Below, one piece after another: positions 24,291-33,796 of a DNA stretch of 64,000 nt. Source of the stretch: Actinacidiphila epipremni (GTDB taxonomy: Bacteria; Actinomycetota; Actinomycetes; Streptomycetales; Streptomycetaceae); assembly GCF_012034175.1 (NCBI RefSeq), contig NZ_JAATEJ010000022.1, forward strand, positions 62,001 through 126,000, given 5' to 3'. The notes under the pieces were generated by a model. The model saw only the letters and a program-made list of their open reading frames with translations, searched no databases and was not told the DNA's origin. The translations under genes and the position numbers were made by a program. Each line of letters begins with the position of its first letter. The stretch's first letter is position 1.

Positions 24291-25274
24291 GTGGCTCACT
24301 CACCCTCCGTGCCGTTCGCGCGCTCGCGCAGACTCGTCGTCGCCGCCGGGGTGGGCGGGGCGCTGGTGCTGGCCGCCGGGTGTGCGGGCGGGGGTGGCGG
24401 GGGCGCCGGGGCCGCGCCGAGTGCGAGTGCGCGGGTGGCGGACGCCGGCAGTGCCGCGCCCTCCCCCACCGCGTCGGCGTCGCCCACCGCGTCGGCGTCA
24501 CCCTCCGCGTCGCTTTCCGCCTCCCCGTCCGCCTCGCCCTCGCGCTCGGCCACGGCGTCCCCTTCCCGCTCCACCTCGCCCTCTCTGACGCCCTCGGCCT
24601 CGCACAGCGCCAAGCCCGCCGCCCCCGCCCGTAAGAGCGGCGACGCGAAGAGCGGCTCCTCCCCCGCGGCCACCGCCGCCCCGCACTTCCCCGTGCCCGT
24701 CCAACTCGGCGGCGCCACGCAGCTGATCACCGTCGAGGCGAGCGGCTCGTACGCGACCGTCACCGCCTGGGCGAAGGAACCCGCGGGCTGGAAGGCGCAG
24801 TTCAGCACGACCGCCGGGCGGGTCGGGGCGAACGGGGTCACCAACGGGGCGACGCGCAAGCAGAACACGTCCACCACGCCCTCGGGGACGTATCCGATCA
24901 CCGAGGGGTTCGGTGTCGTGTCGAGCGGCACGGCGATGCCGTATCACCGTGTGACCAGCGCCGATTGGTGGGTCGAGGACCCGCAGTCGAGGTTCTACAA
25001 CTCGATGCACGTCGCGCAGGGCGCGGACTTCCCGCTGACGGAGGCCGGCGAGCGCGGCAGCGAGCATCTGATCGACCACCCCACGCAGTACGCCGAAGCG
25101 CTCGTCATCGACTTCAACCGCCGGCCGGCGACGCCCGGTCGGGGCGCCGGCATCTTCCTGCATGTCAACGGCGCCGGAGCGACGGCCGGTTGTGTGTCCG
25201 TGCCGCGCGCGACGATGGACCGGATCATGGCCTGGATCTCGCCGTCCGCGCATCCGCGCATCGCCATCGGGTAG
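24291..25274 (+). CDS. Lipoprotein with L,D-transpeptidase (YkuD)-like catalytic domain
   Basis: A 327-aa exported protein. The lipobox LAAGC (about residues 26-31) follows a Arg-rich n-region and hydrophobic stretch. A Ser/Pro/Ala-rich linker (SASPSASP-type repeats) spans about 40-125. The C-terminal domain has FLHVNGAGATAGCVSVPRA, matching the His-x(about 6)-Ser/Thr-x-Gly-Cys active site of YkuD-like L,D-transpeptidases or their relatives. It may crosslink or modify peptidoglycan at the outer face of the membrane. The start is GTG 24291 with GAGGA 7 nt upstream. Its stop lies 15 bp from the convergent MarR gene. Confidence 0.82.
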   Translation: MAHSPSVPFARSRRLVVAAGVGGALVLAAGCAGGGGGGAGAAPSASARVADAGSAAPSPTASASPTASASPSASLSASPSASPSRSATASPSRSTSPSLTPSASHSAKPAAPARKSGDAKSGSSPAATAAPHFPVPVQLGGATQLITVEASGSYATVTAWAKEPAGWKAQFSTTAGRVGANGVTNGATRKQNTSTTPSGTYPITEGFGVVSSGTAMPYHRVTSADWWVEDPQSRFYNSMHVAQGADFPLTEAGERGSEHLIDHPTQYAEALVIDFNRRPATPGRGAGIFLHVNGAGATAGCVSVPRATMDRIMAWISPSAHPRIAIG

Positions 25275-25289
25275 GCGGCGCAGGGCAGT

Positions 25290-25793
25290 TCAGGTCTCCT
25301 CCGGTCCGGGCGGCCCCGGTGGTCCCGGTGGGGCGTCGGGAACGGAGGCGCGCAGGACCGCGAGGAGGTCCAGCAGCGTCGCGCGCTGCCGGGCGTCGAG
25401 GCCGGCCGTCGCGGTGGACAGCGCGGCGCGGTCGATCTCCTCGGCCCGGCCATGGGTGGTACGGCCCAGGTCGGTGAGCGTCAGGAGGTACGCGCGCCGG
25501 TCGGTCGGGTGCCGCAGCCGCGCGACCAGGCCCTCCCGCTCCAGCGCGTCGACGAGCGAGGTGACCGTACGCGCGGCGACGCCCAGCGCGTCGCCGAGGT
25601 CGCGCATCCGCAGCGGCTCCCGCGACGTGGCGAGGGCGCGCAGCAGCCGCAGCCGGGACACCGACAGGCCGTGGCAGCGCAGTTGGGCGTCGACGTACGT
25701 CCGCAGCCGGACCGTCGTACGGAAAAGGTCGTCGACCAGTACGTCGCTGCTCCGGATCTCCGTCACGCAATCCGCCCCGTCCCTGCTTGCCAT
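25290..25793 (-). CDS. MarR-family transcriptional regulator
   Basis: A 167-aa winged-helix regulator. LRMRDLGDALGVAARTVTSLVDALEREGLVARLRHPTDRRAYLL-type sequence (residues about 62-110) is a complete MarR wHTH with the DRRA wing. The C-terminus is a short Pro/Gly tail. The start is ATG 25793, or possibly GTG ten codons inside (preceded by GGGACGGGG). It is divergent from the MFS exporter with a triple half-site operator between them, the classical arrangement for ligand-relieved repression of a drug exporter. Confidence 0.92.
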   Translation of the reverse strand: MASRDGADCVTEIRSSDVLVDDLFRTTVRLRTYVDAQLRCHGLSVSRLRLLRALATSREPLRMRDLGDALGVAARTVTSLVDALEREGLVARLRHPTDRRAYLLTLTDLGRTTHGRAEEIDRAALSTATAGLDARQRATLLDLLAVLRASVPDAPPGPPGPPGPEET

Positions 25794-25809
25794 ACCCCGT
25801 TGTGTGCCG

Positions 25810-25829
25810 ACTCATAGTGAGTAGACTCA
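25810..25829. promoter_or_regulatory. MarR-type operator with three half-sites
   Basis: ACTCA-TAG-TGAGT-AG-ACTCA: two perfect inverted repeats sharing the middle half-site, between the divergent MarR and MFS genes. Confidence 0.65.
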
Positions 25830-25899
25830 GCATATCGCACGACGCATTCCCACCACCGCACAGCACACAGCGCCCCGGAGCCCCCGGGGGAGGAGGACC

Positions 25900-27387
25900 A
25901 TGCCCGGCCGACGACTCGATCAGCGCCTGGTCGTACCCGTCATGTTCGTCGCCACGTTCTTCCTCGTGGTGATGGACGGCGCGATCACCACCGTCGCCCT
26001 GCCGTCCATCGCCCACCAGTTCGGCACGTCGGCGGCCGGCAGCGACAGCGTCGTCGTGGTCTACCCGGTGTGCGTGGGCATCAGCATCCCGGTCTCCGGC
26101 TGGCTCGGCGACCGCTTCGGCGGCAAGCCGGTGCTGCTCGCCGCGATGGGGCTGTTCACCGCGTCCTCCGCGCTGTGCGGCATGGCCGGCAGCCTCGGCC
26201 AACTCGTCGCCTACCGCGGCCTCCAGGGCCTGTCCGGCGGCCTGCTGACCCCGGTCGCCGCGGCGATGCTCTTCCGCACGTTCACGCCGGCCGAGCGGGT
26301 ACGGGCGTCGCGCATCATGACCATCCCGCAGCAAATCGCCCCCGCCGTCGCGCCCATGCTCGGCGGCGTGCTCGTCGACGGCCTGTCCTGGCGGTGGGTC
26401 TTCTACGTCAACCTGCCCTTCGGCATCGCCGCGCTGCTGTTCGGCCTGCTCTTCCTCGACAACCCGCGGCACGGCGACCCCGGCCGCCTCGACGTCCCCG
26501 GCCTGCTGCTGTCCGGTGGGGCGATGTCGCTGCTGATGTACGGCGTGTGCGAGGGCGCCCGGCAGGGCTGGTCGGCGCCGGTCATCGTGGCGAGCCTGGC
26601 CGGCGCGGCGCTGCTCGTCGCGGCGACCGTCGTGGTCGAACTGCGCACCGCCGCGCCCATCTTGCGGCTGCGGCTGTTCCGGGACACGCTCTTCCGCGAC
26701 ACGAAGGTCATCGGGCTCATCGGCGTCATCCCCTTCATGGGGGCGATGTACGCGGCGCCGCTGTTCATCCAGGAGGCGCAGGGCGCGAGCGCCTTCCAGT
26801 CCGGCAGCAGTACGTTCACCGAGGCCATCGGCGTACTACTGACGGTGCAGTTCGTGGCCCGGGTGTACCACCGGGTGGGGCCGCGGGTGGTGATCTCGGC
26901 GGGGCTGTTCGTGGTGGCGGCGGTGCTGTTCGTCATGACCGGCGTCGACGCCGGGACGGGCGCGTGGGCGTTCCGGCTCTACATGTTCCTGCTGGGGCTG
27001 GGCATGGGCGCGGTCTTCATGCCGCTGACGGTCGCCTCGTTCACGACGATCCGCAAGGAGGACATGGGGCAGGCGTCCACCCTCGGCAGCGTGGCGAGCC
27101 AGCTCTCCATGGCGCTCGCCCCGGCTCTTGTCGCGACGTTGCTGCTGGCCCGGACGCCGGGCGACGCGCAGGTGGCTCCGCCGTCGGCGTACCGGACGGT
27201 GTACCTGGTGCTGGCGGTGATGGCGCTGGTCTCCGCGCTGTTCACCTTGACGATGCGGGACGCGGTGGCCCGCTCCTCCTCCACCCCACCGCCGGGCTCC
27301 CCGGGCCCGGGCGGTCCGCCTGCGGCGGGCGGTACGACCCCGTCCCGGCTCCGCCGCGGGCGCCGCGCTGCGGCGGGCGGGGCGTAG
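25900..27387 (+). CDS. MFS drug exporter, DHA2 (EmrB/QacA) family
   Basis: A 495-aa inner-membrane protein with about 14 hydrophobic segments. The first helix contains FFLVVMDGAITTVALPSI, the family's TM1 motif; WLGDRFGGKPVLL is motif A between TM2 and TM3. The C-terminal tail is Pro/Gly/Arg-rich and cytoplasmic. Proton-driven export of hydrophobic or cationic compounds is expected; the substrate is not predictable. ATG 25900 is preceded by GGAGGAGG. It is probably repressed by the divergent MarR protein and is followed by an 11-bp-stem terminator. Confidence 0.92.
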   Translation: MPGRRLDQRLVVPVMFVATFFLVVMDGAITTVALPSIAHQFGTSAAGSDSVVVVYPVCVGISIPVSGWLGDRFGGKPVLLAAMGLFTASSALCGMAGSLGQLVAYRGLQGLSGGLLTPVAAAMLFRTFTPAERVRASRIMTIPQQIAPAVAPMLGGVLVDGLSWRWVFYVNLPFGIAALLFGLLFLDNPRHGDPGRLDVPGLLLSGGAMSLLMYGVCEGARQGWSAPVIVASLAGAALLVAATVVVELRTAAPILRLRLFRDTLFRDTKVIGLIGVIPFMGAMYAAPLFIQEAQGASAFQSGSSTFTEAIGVLLTVQFVARVYHRVGPRVVISAGLFVVAAVLFVMTGVDAGTGAWAFRLYMFLLGLGMGAVFMPLTVASFTTIRKEDMGQASTLGSVASQLSMALAPALVATLLLARTPGDAQVAPPSAYRTVYLVLAVMALVSALFTLTMRDAVARSSSTPPPGSPGPGGPPAAGGTTPSRLRRGRRAAAGGA

Positions 27388-27485
27388 GGGCCGGCCAGCG
27401 CGGGGTTGACGCTTGCGTAGTCCCTAGCCAGGCGGGGGCGTAGGTGCGTAGTCCGGCCGTATCGCGTAGGCTGCCCGGCGCGGCG

Positions 27486-27514
27486 GGTGGGGGTGAGTTC
27501 CTGTCACCCCCACC
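27486..27514. terminator. Bidirectional terminator
   Basis: An 11-bp perfect stem, GGTGGGGGTGA (27486-27496) / TCACCCCCACC (27504-27514), with a 7-nt loop, between the convergent MFS and small secreted-protein genes. Confidence 0.78.
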
Positions 27515-27539
27515 GACCGCCAACGCGGGCTGTCGCGCC

Positions 27540-27872
27540 TCAGATTCGCAGGTCAGCGAGGATGCAGTGCCACTCGTGCATGAGCGTCCCCGGGTCCGAC
27601 GGTGACACGGCGACCGCCGGAGTTGCCAGGAAGATGCCTGACGGTGCATCATGGGCCGTGCGCAGCTGCGCGATAGAGGTTGCGTACTCCGCTTGACTCG
27701 GTCCTACGTCATGCGAGAGAGTGGGACCCGCGGCGGTCGCGGTGGTCGAGACGACCGTTGCAGAGGCAGGAGCAGGGGCGGGGGCGGCCGACGCGGTCGG
27801 AGCGAGGGCAACAAAGGCAACAGTTGCCGGCGCAACCAATATGGCAGCCCGAAGAATAGCGACGTGCTTCAA
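27540..27872 (-). CDS. Small secreted protein
   Basis: A 110-aa protein starting at TTG 27872 with AAGGAA 6 nt upstream on its strand. A signal peptide (KHVAILRAAILVAPATVAFVAL ... ASA) covers about residues 1-29, followed by an Ala/Pro/Thr-rich stretch and a short C-terminal part with HDAPSGIFLATPAVAV and HEWHCILADL. The single Cys could form an intermolecular bond. The function is not recognised. It is isolated between the MFS gene (convergent, terminator between) and the SARP gene. Confidence 0.65.
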   Translation of the reverse strand: MKHVAILRAAILVAPATVAFVALAPTASAAPAPAPASATVVSTTATAAGPTLSHDVGPSQAEYATSIAQLRTAHDAPSGIFLATPAVAVSPSDPGTLMHEWHCILADLRI

Positions 27873-28014
27873 GGACGTTCCTTATTGATGGTACGGGAAT
27901 TGCAGGCCGTCAGCGTAGCGCGTTCCGGTTACGGGGCGGCGCCATGGCCAACGCTGCCCATTTCGTACCGAATCGCACCCGGCAACCGGCCTGGCGCCGG
28001 CGCTTGGCCGCGCG

Positions 28015-31000
28015 TCAGAAGTCGGCGGTTCCGTCCGCCGTAATGGTGTCCCGCACCTCGGTCGCCCGTCGCTCTATCGTAGCCAGTTTCCGGTGCCCCT
28101 CGGCTCGGGCTTCACTAAGCGCGAGCCGCAATGTGCGGTAAGCCGTCCGAGGCTGCTCCCCGGCAAGCTGTGCCTCCGCCAGGAGTATTCGCGCCTCCAC
28201 GAGTTCGTCGAGGTCGTGAATACGATCGGCGGTCGCGACCGCGGACTCGAGGTGGTCCAACGCGGCGTCGAGACGCCCGGCGTGGAGGTCCATTGCACCC
28301 AGGCCCCGGCGCGCGCGGCCGACTTGGTACGCTGCGCCGATGTCCGACGCCAGGGTGAGTGCGTCGGTGAAGCAGGCGACCGCCTTGCCGTGGTCGCCTC
28401 GCTTCTCGTAGGCCCAGCCCATACCGGTGAGCGTATCGGCCTGACTCTTGGAGTCCGCGAGTGACCTGAATACCTGGAGGGCCTGGTGGCATAGCGCCAG
28501 AGCCTGCTCGGTATCCCCGATCTCGGTCAGGACGTCGGCCAGGCTCGCATGGGCCAATGCCAGCTCATAGCGATTGCCCGCACGCTCCATTACCGCTATT
28601 GCATCCTCGAACGCCTGGCGCGCCAGCTGGAATTCCCCGGCATGCGCGTATCCGTCCCCGGTGTTGTTGAGCGCTATCCCGTACCGCCGGTAATCCCGAG
28701 TGGCGGCGAACTGATCGCGCGCCTGCTGGAATTCCCGCAATGCGGTTTCCCGCTCTCCCAAATGCAGCTTCATGATACCGCCGTTATTGTGCATCCGGGC
28801 CTGGAACCACACATCCCCGATTTCCTCCGCGATCGTCAGAGCACGCTCAAAGTGCTCAAGCGCCGCAGTGCGCTCTCCCCGGTGCCACATCATCGATCCC
28901 ACCCTCAGAAGCGCTTCCTCCTCCGCGCGGGCGTCGCGCAGGTCGACAGCGAGTTGCAGCGCCTGGCGGCCGGTCTCGGCGGCGCGGTCGTACCGGCCGA
29001 GGCTGGCCAGCGCGTCGGAGAGGGCGAGCAGGGCGCGGCAGAGGGCGGGGTGGGTGCCGTGGGCCGCGAGGTGGTCGACCGCACGCGTGAGGATGTCCAC
29101 CGCGGCCGGCCAGGAGCACTCGTCGTTGAGATAGCCCGCGAGCGCGTACGCGAGCCGCGCGGCGAGATCGGGGTGGCCGTGGGCCGCGGCCAGGCCCTCG
29201 ACGGCGAGGGCGTTGTCGCGTTCGGCCGCCAGCCACGCTATTGCTGACGGTGCGTCGGGAAAGGGCGTCATGCCTGGTGGCGGAGCCGCGGAAAGATCGA
29301 CGATCTCCCGTCCGGACTCGGCAGCCTCAGCCGGCTCATCCGTATCGCGCAGCCGGCGCGGATATGCGATCCGGTCGGCGTGCTCCACGGCGCGGACGTA
29401 GAACAAGATCAGACGGAGCTCGAATTGTTGCCGTAGCTGAAGCTCATCCTCCGCAACCGTCAGTTTCCGTGCATATTCGGCCAGCAGATCGTGGTAAATG
29501 CACCGTTCAGGTACCGGTTCTGTCAGCATGTGCGAGTCGAGCAGGCTCTCCAGGAGCCGTTCCGCCGCGACCGGCGAGACGTTCAGGATCGCCGCAGCGA
29601 CCGGCAGGGTGATGTCCGGCCCGGGGTGCAGGCTGAGGCGGCGGAAAGCCTGGCGCTGGGGGAGGCTCAGGGTGCGGTAGGAGAGGTCGAACGCGTTCTT
29701 GAGGTCCTGGCGGGTGTCGTGGATCTCGTTGAGGCGTTCGGGGCGGTCGAGCCGGTCATGGAGGGTGGCGAGGGTCCAGGCGTTGCGGGTCTGGAAGCGG
29801 TTGGCCACGAGCTCGATCGCCAGGGGCAGGCAGCCGCAGAGGCGGACGATCCGGGCGACCGCCGCCTCGTCCTGCGTGCGCTCGTGGCCGGCGAAGCGGC
29901 GGAAGAGGGCGATGGCGTCGGGGACCGGGAGGACGTCGAGTTGGACGGAGCGGGCGGCGGGCAGACCCGTGAGGTGGCGGCGGCTGGTGAGGATGACCAG
30001 GGACGGGGTGTCGTGCGGGAGCAGCGGGCGGACCTGCGCGGCGTCCATGACGTCGTCCAGGACGATGACGGCCCGGCGGCGGGCGAGCATCGTGCGCCAC
30101 AGGTCGGCCAACTCGTCGACGCCGAGGGGCATGTTGGTGGAGGGTGTGCCGAGCAGGCGCAGCAGGTCCGTAAGCGCTTCCGTGGGGGTCAGCGGCTCCT
30201 GCGACGCCGAGTGGGCGCGCAGGTTGAGGTAGAGCGCGGCGTCGGGGTACGTGTCGGCGAGCGAGGCCGCGGTGTGGACGGCGACCGCGGTCTTGCCGAT
30301 GCCGCCCATGCCGCTCACCGACTCCAGTGCCACGACCGGCCCTTCGGCGTTCGTGGCGGCGAACTCCCGTGTGAGGGCGTGCAGTTCGTCGTGCCGGCCG
30401 ATGAGCGGCGGCTGGCTGGGCAGGTTGCGCGGCACGTGCTCGTGCGGGGCGGACGCGGGCGCCCTGGGCTCGGGGACCCGCGGTACGGCGGCGAGGCCGG
30501 CGGCGGTTCCGGCGCCCATTGCGCCGGCGTCCCCGGACGCGGGGCCGGCTCCCGCGCCGGACGCCGCGCCCGCGGCAGACGGCACCGCGCCGCCCCGCGC
30601 CCGTAGCGTCGCCGCCGGCGGCGGTGCGGTCGCGGCCCGTACCAACTCCCCCACCGCCGTGCGCTTGAGCACGCCCACGTGGATACGTTGCAGCGCCGCG
30701 CCCGGCCGCGCCCCGTACTCCTCCCTCAGTACGCGCCGCGCCAGTTCGTGGACGCGCACGGCGTCGGTGTAACGGCCGCTGCCGTAGTACGCGAGGGCGA
30801 GGTGGCCCAGCAGCGTCTCGTCGCCGGGGTGCTGGGCGGTCAACGCGACCAGCTCCGGGACGAGTTCGTGGAAGCGCCCGAGCCGCAACTCGGCGGCGAC
30901 GCGGGAAACGGTGGCGGCCAGCCGGCGTTCGGTGAGGGCCCGGCGGACGGACTCCGCCCACATGCCGGGAAGCCCCGCGAGCGCTTCGCCCTCCCACAGC

Positions 31001-31392
31001 TCCTCGGCCTGGCGGAAGAGGGCCATGGCGCGGTGGTCGTCCGGGTCGGTGGCGGCAGCGGCAACCAGGCGCTGGTAGCGGTGCCAGTCGACGGTCTCGG
31101 GCGGGGCCTGGAGGGTGTACGTGTGATCGCGGCCGACGATGCCGGGGGCGTCGGGTGTTCGGGCGGCGCGCATCATCCGGCGGCGCAACCGCGAGACGTA
31201 GGTATAGGTGTTGGCGTCGGCGTGCGCGGGGGCCGGGCCTTCCCACAGCCGGCCCACGAGGACGTGGAGGGGGACCGGGCGGCCGGCGTCGAGGGCGAGG
31301 GCGGCCAGGACGGCGCGCTCCTTGAGCGAGCCGAGGACGATCCGTTCTCCGTCGACCCAGAGTGTGATCGGTCCCAACAGTCGGATGTTCAC
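28015..31392 (-). CDS. AfsR/SARP-family activator with NB-ARC and TPR domains
   Basis: A 1125-aa regulator of the AfsR architecture. Residues 1-95 form the OmpR-type winged helix (IRLLGPITLWVDG, LVGRLWEG), followed by the BTAD domain to about 245, a Gly/Ala-rich linker, an NB-ARC ATPase (GMGGIGKTAVA Walker A; RRAVIVLDDVMD Walker B; GCLPLAIELVA) and C-terminal TPRs (HLGERETALREFQQARD-type repeats). AfsR-like proteins activate antibiotic or developmental genes after ATP-dependent oligomerisation. The start is GTG 31392 with GGAGAGGAG upstream; the longer frame lacks a ribosome site. It is divergent from another NB-ARC gene across 229 bp. Targets are unknown. Confidence 0.92.
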   Translation of the reverse strand: MNIRLLGPITLWVDGERIVLGSLKERAVLAALALDAGRPVPLHVLVGRLWEGPAPAHADANTYTYVSRLRRRMMRAARTPDAPGIVGRDHTYTLQAPPETVDWHRYQRLVAAAATDPDDHRAMALFRQAEELWEGEALAGLPGMWAESVRRALTERRLAATVSRVAAELRLGRFHELVPELVALTAQHPGDETLLGHLALAYYGSGRYTDAVRVHELARRVLREEYGARPGAALQRIHVGVLKRTAVGELVRAATAPPPAATLRARGGAVPSAAGAASGAGAGPASGDAGAMGAGTAAGLAAVPRVPEPRAPASAPHEHVPRNLPSQPPLIGRHDELHALTREFAATNAEGPVVALESVSGMGGIGKTAVAVHTAASLADTYPDAALYLNLRAHSASQEPLTPTEALTDLLRLLGTPSTNMPLGVDELADLWRTMLARRRAVIVLDDVMDAAQVRPLLPHDTPSLVILTSRRHLTGLPAARSVQLDVLPVPDAIALFRRFAGHERTQDEAAVARIVRLCGCLPLAIELVANRFQTRNAWTLATLHDRLDRPERLNEIHDTRQDLKNAFDLSYRTLSLPQRQAFRRLSLHPGPDITLPVAAAILNVSPVAAERLLESLLDSHMLTEPVPERCIYHDLLAEYARKLTVAEDELQLRQQFELRLILFYVRAVEHADRIAYPRRLRDTDEPAEAAESGREIVDLSAAPPPGMTPFPDAPSAIAWLAAERDNALAVEGLAAAHGHPDLAARLAYALAGYLNDECSWPAAVDILTRAVDHLAAHGTHPALCRALLALSDALASLGRYDRAAETGRQALQLAVDLRDARAEEEALLRVGSMMWHRGERTAALEHFERALTIAEEIGDVWFQARMHNNGGIMKLHLGERETALREFQQARDQFAATRDYRRYGIALNNTGDGYAHAGEFQLARQAFEDAIAVMERAGNRYELALAHASLADVLTEIGDTEQALALCHQALQVFRSLADSKSQADTLTGMGWAYEKRGDHGKAVACFTDALTLASDIGAAYQVGRARRGLGAMDLHAGRLDAALDHLESAVATADRIHDLDELVEARILLAEAQLAGEQPRTAYRTLRLALSEARAEGHRKLATIERRATEVRDTITADGTADF

Positions 31393-31621
31393 CCAGCGCA
31401 CTCCTCTCCGCTGGCCCCCCCTACCCTGAAAATGAGCATGACACGGGCGTGCGGCGGTCACCAGAGACGGCGGACGGGCTGGCCGAATAGCGCCGGAGAG
31501 CTGTCCACGGTGGCGCGGGTAGCCATTTCCCGTTGCGCAGCACGTGCGTTGGCATATGCGTAGGGCATGCGCAGTGCACAATCGAGCGGGACGGACCGGA
31601 CCGGCCGACAGGGGGGCGTGG

Positions 31622-33796
31622 GTGGACGGCGAGACGCGTGGCGGTGCGCCGCACGAGACACAGCGCAACAGCATCGAAGGGCAGGCCAGGATCAGCGGTG
31701 CCGTCGTCCAGGCACAGCAGGTGCACGGCGGCGTCCACGTCTACCCGCCCGCACCGCCACCGGGGCCCGCGCCGGTTCCCGTACCGCGGCAACTACCGCC
31801 CGTTCCCGGCCATTTTGTCAACCGCAGACGTGAACTCGCGGCACTGGACGCCGTGCTGTCCCGGCACATGGCGCAGGACGCTGGCGCGATACCGCTGATC
31901 GTCGTCAACGGGCCCGCGGGCGTGGGCAAGACGACGTTCGCCGCGCGCTGGCTCGGCGGCCGGGCCGCCGACTTCCCCGGCGGGCAGCTCTACGCGGACC
32001 TGCGCGGGCACACCGCGGAGGGTGCGGCGGCGCCCGGCGAGGTGCTGGGGCGGTTCCTGCGGGCGCTCGGCGCCGGCTCCGTCCCCGCGGACCTGGCCGA
32101 GCAGATGTCGGAATGGCGGTCGCGCTCGGCGGAGTTGAAGGTCGCGGTGCTGCTCGACAACGCCCTCTCCGCCGCGCAGATACGGCCCCTGCTGCCCGCG
32201 GGGCCCGGCAGCGTCGCGGTGGTGACCAGCCGCCGCCGGCTGACCGGACTCAACCTGGACGGCGCGGACTTCCACCGGCTGGAGGTCTTCGACGCCGCGG
32301 ACGGCGTGGAATTGCTGAGGCTCGGCATCGGCGCGGACCGCGTCGCCGGTGAACCGGCCGCGACCCGGCGGGTGGTGGACCTGTGCGGCGGGCTGCCGCT
32401 CGCGGTACGGCTGGCCTCTGCGCGGCTCGCCTCCCGCCCACGGCAGCCCGTCGCGGCCCTCGCCGCCGCGCTCGCGCCCGACGCGGACGGGCTCGCGGCA
32501 CTCGATGTCGAAGGGGAGACCACTGTGAGCAAGGCCCTTGACGCCTCCTACTCCGTGCTCGGGCAGGACGCCGCGCTGCTCTACCGGCGGCTCGGCCAAC
32601 TCCCCCTCGCTACCTTCGACGTGCCCGCCGCCGCGGCGGCCTGCGCCCGGCCGCCGCACTGGGCCGATGACCGCCTCGACGAGCTCGTGGAGGCCAACCT
32701 GCTGGAGATGGTCGGCCCCGAGGGCTTCCGCTTCCACGACCTCGTGCGCGTCCACGCACGGACGCTCGGCGCCGCCGACACCGCCGACGGCGGGCCCGGC
32801 ACGACGCTGCGCCGGGTCTGCGACTGGTACCTGCACACCACCACGGCGGCCGAAGCCCGCCTGACACCCGCGCAGTTGCATCTGCCGCGCGACTACGTCC
32901 ACCCGCCGCAGGGACTGCCCGTCCCCTTCGCCGACGACCTCGGTGCCACGCGCTGGCTCGATGCGCACCGGCTGGACCTGATGACGCTGCTGCGCACTGC
33001 TGCCGACCGCGGCTGGCATGCGTACGCCTGGCAACTGGCCGACGCCATGTGGCCTTTGGTACTGCGCTTACGGCACTACGACCTGTGGATCGAGGCGTAC
33101 GACATCGGGCTGGCCGCCGCGCGCGCCGACGGGCACGAGCGGGCCGTACGGCAGATGCTCACCTCCGGGGCGATCGGGCTGAACGCCATGCGCCGCTACG
33201 ACGCGGCCGTCGCGCGCTACGAGGACGCCCGGGTGGCCGCTCGCGACGCCGGCGACATCCGCGACGAGGGCCAGGCGCTGCTCGGCATCGGCCGCTCCCA
33301 CCGCGAGGCAGGCCGGCCGGCCGAGGCGCGGCCGTATCTGGAGCAGGCCATCGCGCTGTGGGAGGCGTGCGGTTATGTACGCGGTACGGGGCTGGCGCGT
33401 ACCGTCCTCGGCGAGGCTGCCCTCGCCGCGGGCGAACCCGTGCGGGCCGCCGCGTACTTCGCCCGGGCGCGGCAGACGCACCTCGCGGTGGACGACCCGC
33501 ACGACGCCGCCCGCAACCTCGCCTTCCTCGGCCGGGCCAAGGCAATGGGCGGCGAACAGGCGGCGGGCGTGGCGCACATGGAGGAGGCGCTGGGCGTCTT
33601 CACCGCGTCGGGCGCGACCCATTGGCAGGCCCGCACCCTGGAGATGCTCGGCGACAGCGCCTACGAGCGCGGCGACCACCCCGCGGCGGCCGAGCTGCAC
33701 TCGCAGGCGCTGGCCTGCTACGAGCTCACCAACCCGGACGACGCAAACCGGCTGCGCCAGCTGCTCGCGACCCGCACACCGGGTGGTCCGGAGTAG
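31622..33796 (+). CDS. NB-ARC STAND protein with N-terminal death-like/EAD motif and TPR tail
   Basis: A 724-aa protein from GTG 31622 (G-run about 6-11 nt upstream). Residues about 14-45 carry ISGAVVQAQQVHGGVHVY, a motif common to actinobacterial STAND proteins with effector-associated N-termini. The NB-ARC domain has NGPAGVGKTTFAARW (Walker A), KVAVLLDNAL (Walker B) and LCGGLPLAV; a winged helix and helical TPRs (AVARYEDARVAARDAGD) follow. There is no DNA-binding domain, unlike the divergent SARP. Codon 483 is TTA (33068-33070). STAND proteins switch by nucleotide exchange in response to an inducer; here the effector is a partner not yet identified. The 3' end overlaps the convergent 241-aa gene. 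Confidence 0.85.
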   Translation: MDGETRGGAPHETQRNSIEGQARISGAVVQAQQVHGGVHVYPPAPPPGPAPVPVPRQLPPVPGHFVNRRRELAALDAVLSRHMAQDAGAIPLIVVNGPAGVGKTTFAARWLGGRAADFPGGQLYADLRGHTAEGAAAPGEVLGRFLRALGAGSVPADLAEQMSEWRSRSAELKVAVLLDNALSAAQIRPLLPAGPGSVAVVTSRRRLTGLNLDGADFHRLEVFDAADGVELLRLGIGADRVAGEPAATRRVVDLCGGLPLAVRLASARLASRPRQPVAALAAALAPDADGLAALDVEGETTVSKALDASYSVLGQDAALLYRRLGQLPLATFDVPAAAAACARPPHWADDRLDELVEANLLEMVGPEGFRFHDLVRVHARTLGAADTADGGPGTTLRRVCDWYLHTTTAAEARLTPAQLHLPRDYVHPPQGLPVPFADDLGATRWLDAHRLDLMTLLRTAADRGWHAYAWQLADAMWPLVLRLRHYDLWIEAYDIGLAAARADGHERAVRQMLTSGAIGLNAMRRYDAAVARYEDARVAARDAGDIRDEGQALLGIGRSHREAGRPAEARPYLEQAIALWEACGYVRGTGLARTVLGEAALAAGEPVRAAAYFARARQTHLAVDDPHDAARNLAFLGRAKAMGGEQAAGVAHMEEALGVFTASGATHWQARTLEMLGDSAYERGDHPAAAELHSQALACYELTNPDDANRLRQLLATRTPGGPE

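Noticed and set aside
27388..27485. Promoter-like TAGGCT near 27467 for a small RNA
   Set aside because: It reads almost directly into the 27486-27514 terminator and no -35 box is convincing.
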